Under the pieces are notes generated by a model that ran no database searches, was not told the DNA's origin, and worked only from the letters and a program-made list of their open reading frames with translations. 64,000 nt of DNA from Hyphomicrobiales bacterium (GTDB lineage Bacteria > Pseudomonadota > Alphaproteobacteria > Rhizobiales > Rhodobiaceae). The DNA lies in contig PKTR01000005.1 in the NCBI GenBank assembly GCA_002869065.1, positions 62,001 to 126,000 of the forward strand, in the 5' to 3' direction. Made by a program: the position numbers and the translations under genes. Every line of letters begins with the position of its first letter. Positions within the stretch are counted from its first letter, which is position 1. Below, in pieces: positions 18,994 to 27,543 of this stretch.

Positions 18994-21435
18994 CTACGCC
19001 TTGATCTTCTTCATGCCCGGATCGTAGAGCGGGCCGAGATGCACGGTCGCGGGGACCCGTTCGGTGGCGACCACCAGTTCGTAGGTGCCGGCGGCGATAT
19101 AGTCGTCATCGACGCCCTCGGCGTTGCGCACATAGCCGTAGCCGATCGGCTTGCCAACCGTGTAGCCAAAGCCGCCACTGGTGAGATAGCCGGCGAACTC
19201 GCCGTTCCTGAGGATCGTCTCGCGGCCGAGCAGCACCACCTCCGGATCGTCGACGGTGAAGCAGGCGAGCTTCTTCGTCAGCGGGCTGTTGGCGGCCTTT
19301 TCCGCCGCACCGCGACCGACGAAATCGATGTCCGATTTCAGCTTCACCGCCCAGCCGAGACCGGCCTCGAACGGATTGTCGTTCGGCGTGATGTCGCTGC
19401 TCCAGGCGCGGTAGCCTTTTTCGAGCCGCAGCGATTCAATCGCCCGGTAGCCGACCGGCCGCATGCCGTAAGGGACGCCGGCGGCCATCAGCGCGTCGAA
19501 CACCTCGCCGGTGGCACCGAGCGGGACATGCAGCTCCCAACCGAGCTCACCGACATAGGTGACGCGCAGCGCACGCACCGGCGCGCCCGCGATATCGACG
19601 ATGCGCACATGGCCGAACGGGAAGGCCTCATTGGAGACATCCGCATCGGTGACGGCTTCAAGCACCTTGCGCGCATTCGGGCCCATCAGCGACAGCGTGC
19701 CGAACTCTTCGGTCACATCGGTCAGCGTCACGTCGAGCCCCGGCGCGATGTGCTCCTCGATCCACGCCTTGTCGTGGGTGCGGAAGCCGGTGCCGGTGAC
19801 GACGTAGAACAGCTCCTCGTCGAGCCGCGCGACGGTGAGATCCGCCTCGATGCCGGCGCGCGTGTTGAGAATCTGGGTGTAGGTCAGCCGCCCGGCCGGC
19901 TTGCCGATCTTGTTCGAGCAGACCTTTTCCAGCGCGGCGAGCGCATCCTTGCCGGTCAGTTCGTATTTGGCGAAGGACGACTGATCGAACAGGCCGACCG
20001 ACTCGCGCACGAGTTCGTGCTCCTTGCCCACCGGATCGAACCAGTTCTGCTTGCCCATCGAATAGATGTCGCGATCTTCCATGCCCTCCGGCGCGAACCA
20101 GTTCGGCCGTTCCCAGCCAAGCTTGGAGCCGAACACCGCACGATGACCCTTGAGGCGTTCGTACAACGGCGAGACGATGCGCGGCCGCCCGGTCTCGTAT
20201 TCCACATGCGGAAAGCCGATGTCGTAGTGCTTGCCATAGGCTTCGAGCGTCCGGTCGCAGACCCACTGGCGATCTTCGTAGAGGCTCGAGAAGCGGCGGA
20301 TATCGACCGACCACAGATCGAGCGGCGCTTCGCCGTCGATCACCCATTGCGCCAGCACCCAGCCGGCGCCGCCGCCGGACGCGATACCGAACGCGTTGAA
20401 GCCCGCACCGACATACATGTTGGCGCATTCCGGCGCCCGCCCGAGTATGAAATTGCCGTCCGGCGTGAAGCTCTCCGGCCCGTTGATCATCTGCTTGACG
20501 CCGGTGTTTTCCAACGCCGGCACGCGCGCGATCGCCTCGACCAGATGCTGCTCGAAGTGGTCCCAGTCGTCCTCGAACAGCTGGAACTGGAAATTGTTCG
20601 GCACATCGCCGGTCGTCCATGGGATCGGGTTCTTCTCGTAGCCACCCATGGCGAGCCCGCCGACCTCCTCCTTGAAGTAGGTCTTGCGGTCGGGATCCCG
20701 CACCGTCGGCGCGTTGGTCGCCAGCCCCTCGACCTGCTCGGTGATGATGAACTGGTGCTTGACCGGCTGCAGCGGCACGTTGATGCCGGCCATCGCACCG
20801 ACCTGACGCGCCCATTGCCCGGCGCAGTTGACCACCGTCTCGCAGGCGATCGGCCCGGCCGTCGTCTCCACATGGGTGATGCGATCGCCATCCATGGTGA
20901 ATCCGGTGACGCCAACGCCCTCGAAGATCTTCACCCCGTGCATGCGCGCGCCCTTGGCCAGCGACTGGGTGATGTCGGAGGGGCTCGCCTGACCGTCGGT
21001 CGGCAGGAAGCTCGCGCCGACCAGATCGTCGACATACATCAGCGGCCACATCGCCTTGACCTCGGACGGCGACATCAGCTGCATGTCCATGCCGAAGCTG
21101 CCCGCCGTCGTCGCCAGCCGCTTGTATTCGGTCCAGCGATCCTCGTTGCAGGCAAGGCGCAGGCAGCCGGTCATCTTCCAGCCGGTCTCGAGCCCGGTCT
21201 CGGAGGCGAGATTCTTGTAGAGATCGACCGAATATTTCAGCACCTGGGTGATCGACGCCGAGGAACGCAGCTGGCCGACGAGGCCCGCCGCATGCCAGGT
21301 CGAGCCGGAGGTGAGCTGGCCCTGTTCGAGCAGCACCACCTCGGCCTTGTGATCGCGGGCCAGATGATAGGCGGTCGAGCAACCGATGATGCCACCGCCG
21401 ATGACGACGATCTGGGCCTGTGCGGGAACGGACAT
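18994..21435 (-). CDS. Dimethylglycine/sarcosine dehydrogenase-like FAD protein with GcvT domain (copy A)
   Basis: An 813-residue paralogue of the downstream gene. It has a Rossmann motif IVVIGGGIIGCSTAYHLA, the covalent-FAD motif GSTWHAAGLVGQLR (H48), and a C-terminal folate domain with KYELTGKDALAALEKV and GYRAIESLRLEKGYRAWSSDI. The ATG at 21435 is used because the dinucleotide fold begins there; the longer open frame upstream overlaps the kinase gene. It starts 4 bp after the kinase stop, so translational coupling is likely. Two tandem copies of different sequence suggest successive demethylations or two related substrates. Confidence 0.9.
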   Translation of the reverse strand: MSVPAQAQIVVIGGGIIGCSTAYHLARDHKAEVVLLEQGQLTSGSTWHAAGLVGQLRSSASITQVLKYSVDLYKNLASETGLETGWKMTGCLRLACNEDRWTEYKRLATTAGSFGMDMQLMSPSEVKAMWPLMYVDDLVGASFLPTDGQASPSDITQSLAKGARMHGVKIFEGVGVTGFTMDGDRITHVETTAGPIACETVVNCAGQWARQVGAMAGINVPLQPVKHQFIITEQVEGLATNAPTVRDPDRKTYFKEEVGGLAMGGYEKNPIPWTTGDVPNNFQFQLFEDDWDHFEQHLVEAIARVPALENTGVKQMINGPESFTPDGNFILGRAPECANMYVGAGFNAFGIASGGGAGWVLAQWVIDGEAPLDLWSVDIRRFSSLYEDRQWVCDRTLEAYGKHYDIGFPHVEYETGRPRIVSPLYERLKGHRAVFGSKLGWERPNWFAPEGMEDRDIYSMGKQNWFDPVGKEHELVRESVGLFDQSSFAKYELTGKDALAALEKVCSNKIGKPAGRLTYTQILNTRAGIEADLTVARLDEELFYVVTGTGFRTHDKAWIEEHIAPGLDVTLTDVTEEFGTLSLMGPNARKVLEAVTDADVSNEAFPFGHVRIVDIAGAPVRALRVTYVGELGWELHVPLGATGEVFDALMAAGVPYGMRPVGYRAIESLRLEKGYRAWSSDITPNDNPFEAGLGWAVKLKSDIDFVGRGAAEKAANSPLTKKLACFTVDDPEVVLLGRETILRNGEFAGYLTSGGFGYTVGKPIGYGYVRNAEGVDDDYIAAGTYELVVATERVPATVHLGPLYDPGMKKIKA

Positions 21436-21439
21436 GGGG

Positions 21440-22342
21440 TCAGACCTTTCCGAAACGGGTTTGGTAAGCGTCGAGAGAGGCTTCGAGCGCCGCGAGGTTT
21501 TCCGCCGTGTAGGCGACATAGTCGGCGCCCGGCGCGTTGAGATAGAGTTCCGAGACCATGCTCCACATCGCCTCGCGCAACAGCGAGGCGCACTGCATGG
21601 CGGCGTGGCTGCGGATGAGGTTGGCGTCGGGGGTGCGGTCGAAATAGACGCCGAGCAGATGCTCGGCCTCGGCTTGCGAGAAACCGGCATTGGAGGCGAG
21701 CCCGGCGAGATCGAACATCGCCGTGCCGAAGCCGGCATATTCGAAGTCGATCAGCCAGAGCTTTTCGCCGTCGTCGATCAGGTTCGCAGGCAACAAATCG
21801 TGATGGCCATACACGATCGGCAGCGGCACCTGCAGCGCTTCGAGCGATTCGGCAAGCGCGACGAATTCCGGCATCCGCTCGGCCAGCCGCGAACCGCCCT
21901 CGGTCAGCGTGTGGGCGTAGTCGCGAATGACCGCAAAGACCCAGAAGATGAAGCCGGCACCGCTGACATGGCCCGGCATCTCGGTGTGGAAGCGGCGGAC
22001 CAGCGTCGCGACCCGGTCGATATTGGCGCGCACATCGTCGCCCGAATAGGTTTTGCCGTCGATGAAGCGCGACACCATCACGCCCGGCGCCGCGTCGAGC
22101 ACTTCCGGCGCGAAACTGGCATGGGCCGCCGCCTTCGACGCCATCACCTCGCGCTCGCGATAGACATGATGGAACGGATAGTCCTCGCCGAGCCGCACCA
22201 CCACCCGGGTACGCCCGTCGCCGACCATGTAGCTGGTGTTTGACAGCCCGCCCTTCAGCACCTCCCAGGAAAGATCGCCCTGCCAGATCGGCAATGAGCG
22301 AACACGGATATCGACGGCGGCCGGCACCTCCAAAGCGGTCAT
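21440..22342 (-). CDS. Choline-kinase-like phosphotransferase (intact copy)
   Basis: A 300-residue member of the choline/aminoglycoside phosphotransferase family. GGLSNTSYMVGDGRTRVVVRLGED forms the N-lobe, the catalytic motif is GHHDLLPANLI and the metal motif is LIDFEYAGFGTAMFDLAG. The C-terminal helical tail is complete, unlike that of the paralogue at 15765-16532. It lies between the double permease (9-bp gap) and the FAD protein (4-bp gap), so it belongs to the same operon. It may phosphorylate the imported amino alcohol before or after demethylation; that order is inference. Confidence 0.88.
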   Translation of the reverse strand: MTALEVPAAVDIRVRSLPIWQGDLSWEVLKGGLSNTSYMVGDGRTRVVVRLGEDYPFHHVYREREVMASKAAAHASFAPEVLDAAPGVMVSRFIDGKTYSGDDVRANIDRVATLVRRFHTEMPGHVSGAGFIFWVFAVIRDYAHTLTEGGSRLAERMPEFVALAESLEALQVPLPIVYGHHDLLPANLIDDGEKLWLIDFEYAGFGTAMFDLAGLASNAGFSQAEAEHLLGVYFDRTPDANLIRSHAAMQCASLLREAMWSMVSELYLNAPGADYVAYTAENLAALEASLDAYQTRFGKV

Positions 22343-22351
22343 CGTTTCCTC

Positions 22352-24385
22352 CTACCTCTCCAGCCCGAGCCGCGCCCGCACCCGGTCGGCGCCCGCCGAA
22401 ATCAACCGGTCGGCGATGATGGCGATGAAGGCGACCGACAGGCCGGCGACGAGGCCGCGGCCGGTGTCGGCCTTGGTCAACGCGATATAGACCTCCTGGC
22501 CGAGATCGCGGGTACCGACCAGCGCCGTGATCACCAGCATCGACAGCGCCAGCATGATGGTCTGGTTGATGCCGAGCATGATCTCGGGCAGCGCGAGCTT
22601 GAGTTTGATCTTGGTGAGCAACTGCCACGGGGTGCAGCCGGCAACCGTACCGGCCTCGACCAGATTGGGATCGACATGGCGCAGCCCGTGCGCGGTGTAG
22701 CGGATCGCCGGAGCGACGGCATAGGCGACGACCGCGATCATCGCCGTGAAATCGCCGACCCGGAACAGCATCACCGCCGGCATCAGATAGACGAAAGACG
22801 GCAGCGTCTGCAGCGTGTCGATGATCACCTCGACCACCTTCCACAGCCGCGCCCGCTCGCCCGCGACAATGCCGATCGGAATGCCGATAAGCGCCGCGAT
22901 CACCACCGAGATACCGCACAGATAGACGGTGATCATCGCCTTTTCCCACTGGCCGGTGGCGGCAACGAGATAGGCAAGCCCGGTCGTCAGCAGTGCCAAC
23001 CGCCAGCCGCCGAGCGTCCAGCCGGCAAGGCCGACGAGCAGCGTCACCCCGAACCACGGCAAACTGACGAGAAAGCGCTTGAACGGGATCAGAATGTTCA
23101 GCAGCAGGAAGTTCTTGAAGCCTTCGAGCTGGTCGAAATAGTTGATGTTGATCCACTTCACCAGATCCGACCAGAACGTGCCGGTCGAGAGCTGCAGCGC
23201 TTCCGGATAGTCCTGCACCGGCGCGAGTACGAGCCCGATGAGCCCGCTGACGATGACCAGCGCCAGCGAGGCGACCGTATAGGGATGGCGGGCAACGAAA
23301 CCGCGCTTCGCGGCTTCAGGATCGGCGTGCCGTTGCGTCTTGCGGGCAAAGGCCTGGCTCAGCCGGTCGAGCGCAATAGCGAGGGCGACGATTGCCATGC
23401 CCGCTTCGATGCCGGTGCCGATATCGAGACGGCGCAGTGCGGCGAGCACCTCGTAACCAAGCCCGCCGGCGCCGATCATCGAGGCAATGATCACCATATT
23501 GAGCGACAGCATGATCACCTGATTGACGCCGACCATCAGCCCGGTCATCGCCGACGGCACCATCACCCGCCAGGTGATCTGGCGTTGCGAGCAGCCGACC
23601 ATCTGGCCGAGCTCGCGCACCTCGTGCGGCACACCGGCAAGCGCCAGCATCGTGATGCGCGTCATCGGCGGCAGCGCGTAGATGATTGTGGCGACGACAG
23701 CCGCCGTCGGCCCGAAGCCGAACAGGAACAGGATCGGCACCAGATAGGCGAACACCGGAACCGTCTGCATCAGGTCGAGCGCTGGCTTCAACAGCATCTC
23801 GAACCAGCGCCAGCGGAAGCCGGCAATGCCCAAAAGGAGGCCGCCGCCGACCCCGAGAGGCACGGCGATCAGGATCGACGCAAGCGTGATCATGGCGTTA
23901 TGCCACTGGCCGAAAATCGCGATGAAGCCGAATGCCGCACCGACCAGCGCCGCCAATCGCCAGCCGCCCGCATACAGCCCCATCAGCACGACCAGTCCGA
24001 TCACCGCGACCCAGGTCAGCGGCGGCACCAGTTGCACCGCGCTCGATCCCTGGCCCGACAGGAGGCCGGTCGAGAGAAAGCTGAGCGCGATGCGATAGGG
24101 GAAATCGATGAGATCGGCGAGGAACCGCGTCAGGTCCGTGAAGGTGAACAGGCCGAAGGTCGCGTCGTCGACCAGCCACTTCATGAAATCGCCGATCCAG
24201 CGGCGCAGCGGGATACGGATTTCCCGCGGCACCTTGAAGGCCCAGCCGACATAGGGCTTGCCGAACAGCCACAACACGGTGAAGGCGGCCAGCGCGGCAA
24301 GCCACAGCCCCTGCCGGTTCAGCGGGAACGGCCGTCGCGCGCTGTCTTGCGCTGAAAGGGGAGCGGGGCCGGATGCGGTGCTCAT
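22352..24385 (-). CDS. Betaine/proline-type ABC transporter permease, double-length (two ProW domains)
   Basis: A 677-residue inner-membrane protein made of two ProW/OpuAB-like permease units in tandem, each with its own BPD_transp_1 core. In unit 1 the EAA-like loop is MVGCSQRQITWRVMVPSAM near residue 275; in unit 2 it is VAGCTPWQLLTKIKLKLALPE near residue 590. Each core is followed by a membrane hairpin (LGYEVLAAL and LGQEVYIAL). Most ProW proteins are ~280-350 residues and act as homodimers, so this fused form carries both halves in one chain. It is separated by 3 bp from the ATPase gene upstream. Confidence 0.9.
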   Translation of the reverse strand: MSTASGPAPLSAQDSARRPFPLNRQGLWLAALAAFTVLWLFGKPYVGWAFKVPREIRIPLRRWIGDFMKWLVDDATFGLFTFTDLTRFLADLIDFPYRIALSFLSTGLLSGQGSSAVQLVPPLTWVAVIGLVVLMGLYAGGWRLAALVGAAFGFIAIFGQWHNAMITLASILIAVPLGVGGGLLLGIAGFRWRWFEMLLKPALDLMQTVPVFAYLVPILFLFGFGPTAAVVATIIYALPPMTRITMLALAGVPHEVRELGQMVGCSQRQITWRVMVPSAMTGLMVGVNQVIMLSLNMVIIASMIGAGGLGYEVLAALRRLDIGTGIEAGMAIVALAIALDRLSQAFARKTQRHADPEAAKRGFVARHPYTVASLALVIVSGLIGLVLAPVQDYPEALQLSTGTFWSDLVKWININYFDQLEGFKNFLLLNILIPFKRFLVSLPWFGVTLLVGLAGWTLGGWRLALLTTGLAYLVAATGQWEKAMITVYLCGISVVIAALIGIPIGIVAGERARLWKVVEVIIDTLQTLPSFVYLMPAVMLFRVGDFTAMIAVVAYAVAPAIRYTAHGLRHVDPNLVEAGTVAGCTPWQLLTKIKLKLALPEIMLGINQTIMLALSMLVITALVGTRDLGQEVYIALTKADTGRGLVAGLSVAFIAIIADRLISAGADRVRARLGLER

Positions 24386-24388
24386 CGC

Positions 24389-25459
24389 TCAGCCCTGCAT
24401 CATCACCGCGACCACGTCGTCGCGATGGAGAAGGCCGCGCACGGCGCCCTGACCGTCGACCACGGCGAGCTGCTCGACACCGTCGGTGAACAGCGGCGCG
24501 GCTTCGGCGACCCGCGCATGGCCACCGACGCTCGGCAGCGACCCGGCATCGGCCGGCGCGCTGTCGACCGGCTTCATGATCGAATGCACCTGCATGACCT
24601 TGCCGCGGCTGACGGCTTGTGTGAATTCGGCGACGTAGTCGGTCGCCGGGCTGATCACCAGCTCCTCCGGCGTGCCGACCTGATCGACCATGCCGTCCTT
24701 CATGATGGCGATGCGGTCGGCGAGCCGGATCGCCTCGTCGAAATCATGGGTGATGAAGATGATGGTCTTCTGCAGCACCGCCTGCAGGCGGATGAACTCG
24801 TCCTGCATCTCGCGCCGGATCAGCGGATCGAGCGCCGAGAACGGCTCGTCGAGGAACCACAGTTCCGGCTCGACGGCGAGCGAGCGCGCAATGCCGACGC
24901 GCTGCTGCTGGCCGCCGGACAATTCGCGCGGGAAAAACCCTTCACGGCCGGACAGGCCGACAAGGTCGATCATCTTTGTCGCCCGCTCTTCGCGCGTCGC
25001 CCGGTCGACGCCCTGGATCTCGAGCGGAAAGGCGACATTGTCGAGCACACTGAGATGCGGCAGCAGGGCGAAATGCTGGAACACCATGCCCATGCGGTGA
25101 CGACGGATCTCGATCATTCGCTTCGGGCTTGCCGCCAGAAGGTCCTCGTCATGAAACATGATCTGGCCGGCGGTCGGCTCCACAAGCCGTGACATGCAGC
25201 GCACCAGCGTCGACTTGCCGGAGCCCGACAGGCCCATGATGACGAAGATCTCGCCTTCGCGAACACTGAGATTGACGTTGCGCACCGCACCGATCAGGCC
25301 GGCTTCGGCCAGCGCCGCGCTGTCGAGCGCATCATGCGCCTGGCTTTTCAGGAAGTCCTCGGCATCGGCGCCGAACAGCTTCCAGACCGAGCGGCATTCG
25401 AGTTTGACAGGACGCTCCGCGTCCGCAAGGAACGGATCAGTGGACATCGTTTGGGGCAC
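24389..25459 (-). CDS. Betaine/proline-type ABC transporter ATP-binding protein (ProV/OpuAA family)
   Basis: A 356-residue ATPase. Walker A is GLSGSGKST, the signature is LSGGQQQRVGIARSLA, Walker B is ELWFLDEPFSALD, and the switch histidine lies in IFITHDFDEAI. A C-terminal CBS-like region (from about residue 285, SIMKPVDSAP to the end) follows; such tandem CBS regions sense ionic strength in OpuA, but only about one motif's worth is visible here. The extended N-terminus (EDFLKSQAHDALD) is typical of ProV. MSTDPF, four codons in, is an alternative start. It is separated by 3 bp from the permease gene. Confidence 0.92.
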   Translation of the reverse strand: MPQTMSTDPFLADAERPVKLECRSVWKLFGADAEDFLKSQAHDALDSAALAEAGLIGAVRNVNLSVREGEIFVIMGLSGSGKSTLVRCMSRLVEPTAGQIMFHDEDLLAASPKRMIEIRRHRMGMVFQHFALLPHLSVLDNVAFPLEIQGVDRATREERATKMIDLVGLSGREGFFPRELSGGQQQRVGIARSLAVEPELWFLDEPFSALDPLIRREMQDEFIRLQAVLQKTIIFITHDFDEAIRLADRIAIMKDGMVDQVGTPEELVISPATDYVAEFTQAVSRGKVMQVHSIMKPVDSAPADAGSLPSVGGHARVAEAAPLFTDGVEQLAVVDGQGAVRGLLHRDDVVAVMMQG

Positions 25460-25576
25460 CCGCCGGGCGATGCGAGGAAAGTGAGGGGGCCAGCGGACCG
25501 GCCCGCGCTTGGATCAGGGTGCCGCCGCCGCGGTCGCCGCCTTCGAAAGACGGCTCCGCGACGCCGGTTTCCCGCA

Positions 25577-26542
25577 CTACTTGATCCAGGTGGACCAGCG
25601 CGCTTCGTTCTTCGACATCCAGTCGGCAACCACGTCGTCGACGCTCTTGCCGTTCAGATCGACGTCGGCGACCATCGCGCCCATCTCGTCGTTGTTGATG
25701 TTGAACGCCTTGATCGCGTTGTAGGCACCCGGCCACTTGTCCTTGACGCCCGACCACGCAACCTTCCAGATCGGCCCGCGCGGCTTGCCGCAGTCATAGG
25801 CGAGATCCGGGTTCACGCCGGTCGAGGCATCCGAGTAGCACTCGGCGGAGTATTTCGGGAACTCGACCCATTCGCCTTCATACTTCACCGGCGCCCAGTG
25901 CGGGGCATAGACCCACAGCATGATCGGCGCCTTGCGCTGATAGGCGGATTCGAGTTCGGCAAAGAGCGCCGCGTCGGTGCCGGCATGAACCACTTCGAAC
26001 GGCAGTTCCAGCGCCTCGACGCGCTCGTCGTCAAAGCCGCCCCAAGTCACCGGCCCGCCAAGATAACGGCCCTTCGGCGCGGTTTCGGCCGTCGCGAAGG
26101 CTTCGGCGCACTTCTCGTCCTTCAGCGCTTCCCAGTTCGGCAGGCCCGGGCAAACTTCCTTCATGTAGGACGGGAACCACCATTCCTCGATCGCCTGCAT
26201 CCCGGTCTCGCCGAGGTTCTCGACCTTGCCGGTGCCGGTCGCTTCATCCATCGCCTCGCGGCCGGTGGTTTCCCAGATTTCCATCGCCACATCGAGGTCG
26301 CCGGTCTTCAGTCCCGCGAACTGCGCGATGTAGTCGGCCTGCACGTAATCGATCGTGTAGCCGGCCTTTTTCAGCACCTCACCCATGATTTTCGTGGTGA
26401 CGAGCTGGCCGGTCCAGTCGTGCAGGGTCAGCTTGATCGGATCGTTTGATTCGACGGCCGATGCCGGCAGCGACGCGGTGGCAATACCGGTCGCGGCCAG
26501 AAGGCCTGCGATCAGGGCCGAGCGAAAAGTCGTCTTGCGCAT
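25577..26542 (-). CDS. Betaine/choline-type ABC transporter substrate-binding protein (ProX/OpuAC family)
   Basis: A periplasmic binding protein of 321 residues. The signal peptide runs from MRKTTFRSALIAGLL to about LPASA. OpuAC-domain signatures include LHDWTGQLVTTKIMGEVLKKAGYTI, WETTGREAMDEATG and APIMLWVYAPHWAPVKYEGEWVEFP, where aromatic residues usually cage a quaternary ammonium group. The ATG at 26542 is preferred over the GTG at 26551 because GGAGGG ends 8 bases upstream of the ATG and overlaps the GTG. It is the first gene of the transport and catabolic operon, divergent from the DeoR regulator. The exact ligand is not readable from sequence. Confidence 0.92.
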   Translation of the reverse strand: MRKTTFRSALIAGLLAATGIATASLPASAVESNDPIKLTLHDWTGQLVTTKIMGEVLKKAGYTIDYVQADYIAQFAGLKTGDLDVAMEIWETTGREAMDEATGTGKVENLGETGMQAIEEWWFPSYMKEVCPGLPNWEALKDEKCAEAFATAETAPKGRYLGGPVTWGGFDDERVEALELPFEVVHAGTDAALFAELESAYQRKAPIMLWVYAPHWAPVKYEGEWVEFPKYSAECYSDASTGVNPDLAYDCGKPRGPIWKVAWSGVKDKWPGAYNAIKAFNINNDEMGAMVADVDLNGKSVDDVVADWMSKNEARWSTWIK

Positions 26543-26644
26543 GTTGATCACCCTCCGTGTTGGGAGGATCCGGCGTGGAACGTCCGCGCCCTGCCGCCCT
26601 CCGTGACGGAAGTGTGTCGTTCACGCGAGCCTCGAGTCAATCGA

Positions 26645-26687
26645 TTTGTGGTTTTTGTGTGGGATTGCTAGATATTTTTGTGGTTTT
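26645..26687. promoter_or_regulatory. Candidate regulator site: direct repeat TTTGTGGTTTT in the divergent promoter region
   Basis: TTTGTGGTTTT occurs at 26645-26655 and 26677-26687, 32 bp apart (three helical turns), in an unusually AT-rich stretch between the binding-protein gene and the DeoR regulator. DeoR-family repressors often bind spaced direct repeats, so this is a plausible operator. No binding data are implied. Confidence 0.45.
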
Positions 26688-26745
26688 CTGCTGTTTATTC
26701 GGTCATTATTTTAGCAATTGCCAAGAAATAAGGCTCCAAAGCCAC

Positions 26746-27525
26746 ATGACCTTGTCGAAACGCCAAACCAGCATTCTTAGCTCGGCGCGCCAGCGCGGCA
26801 CAGTGCGCATTGCCGACCTTGCCGACAGCCTCGGCGTGTCGCTGGAAACCGTGCGCCGCGACATCCGTCCGCTGGTCGATGCCGGCGATCTGGTCAAGGT
26901 TCATGGCGCGATCAGCCTGTCAGGCCCGCCGCCGAGCGAGGCGCCTTTCGAGCGGCGCATGCGCGAGAACGAGGACGAGAAGCGGCGCATCGCCAGCCAC
27001 CTCGCCACCGGCATCGCCGACGGCGACAGCGTGATGATGGACACCGGCACGACGACGAGCATTCTGGCGCGCGAACTGCTCGGAAAGACCGGGCTGACCA
27101 TCGTCACCAATTCCTCTGACGTCGCCCGTACGCTCTCCACCGTCAACGGCAACCGCGTCTACATGGCCGGCGGCGAACTGCACGGCGACAACGGTGCTGC
27201 GTTCGGCCGGTCGGCGATCGCCTTCATCGCCGACTTCCGCGTCCGCCACGCCATCATCTCGATTGCCGCCATGGATGCCGATCTCGGGCTGATGGACTAC
27301 CACCTGGCCGAGGCCGAATTCGCCCGCACGGTCCTCTCCTGTGGTCAGGAGCGGATCGTCATCACCGACCACACCAAGTTCAACCGCGCCGCCCTGGTAC
27401 GGGTCGCCGGCTTCGACGAATTCGACCGGCTTGTGACAGACCGCGCGCCGCCCGACGACATCGCCGAAAAGCTGCGCCACGCCGGTACCCGCGTCGAAAT
27501 CGCCGGCGACCTGCCGAGGGTGTGA
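26746..27525 (+). CDS. DeoR-family transcriptional regulator
   Basis: A 259-residue regulator. An N-terminal HTH (VRIADLADSLGVSLETVRRDIRPLVDAGDL) is followed by a DeoR C-terminal sugar-phosphate-sensing domain with MMDTGTTTSILARELL and TNSSDVARTLS. The family usually senses phosphorylated metabolites. The ATG at 26746 starts the canonical MTLSKRQTSIL; the frame upstream to 26557 crosses the promoter region. It diverges from the ABC transporter operon, so it likely controls it. A phosphorylated ligand would fit the two kinase-like genes in that operon; this is inference. Confidence 0.9.
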   Translation: MTLSKRQTSILSSARQRGTVRIADLADSLGVSLETVRRDIRPLVDAGDLVKVHGAISLSGPPPSEAPFERRMRENEDEKRRIASHLATGIADGDSVMMDTGTTTSILARELLGKTGLTIVTNSSDVARTLSTVNGNRVYMAGGELHGDNGAAFGRSAIAFIADFRVRHAIISIAAMDADLGLMDYHLAEAEFARTVLSCGQERIVITDHTKFNRAALVRVAGFDEFDRLVTDRAPPDDIAEKLRHAGTRVEIAGDLPRV

Positions 27526-27543
27526 GGCGGCGAGCCCCCTCGC

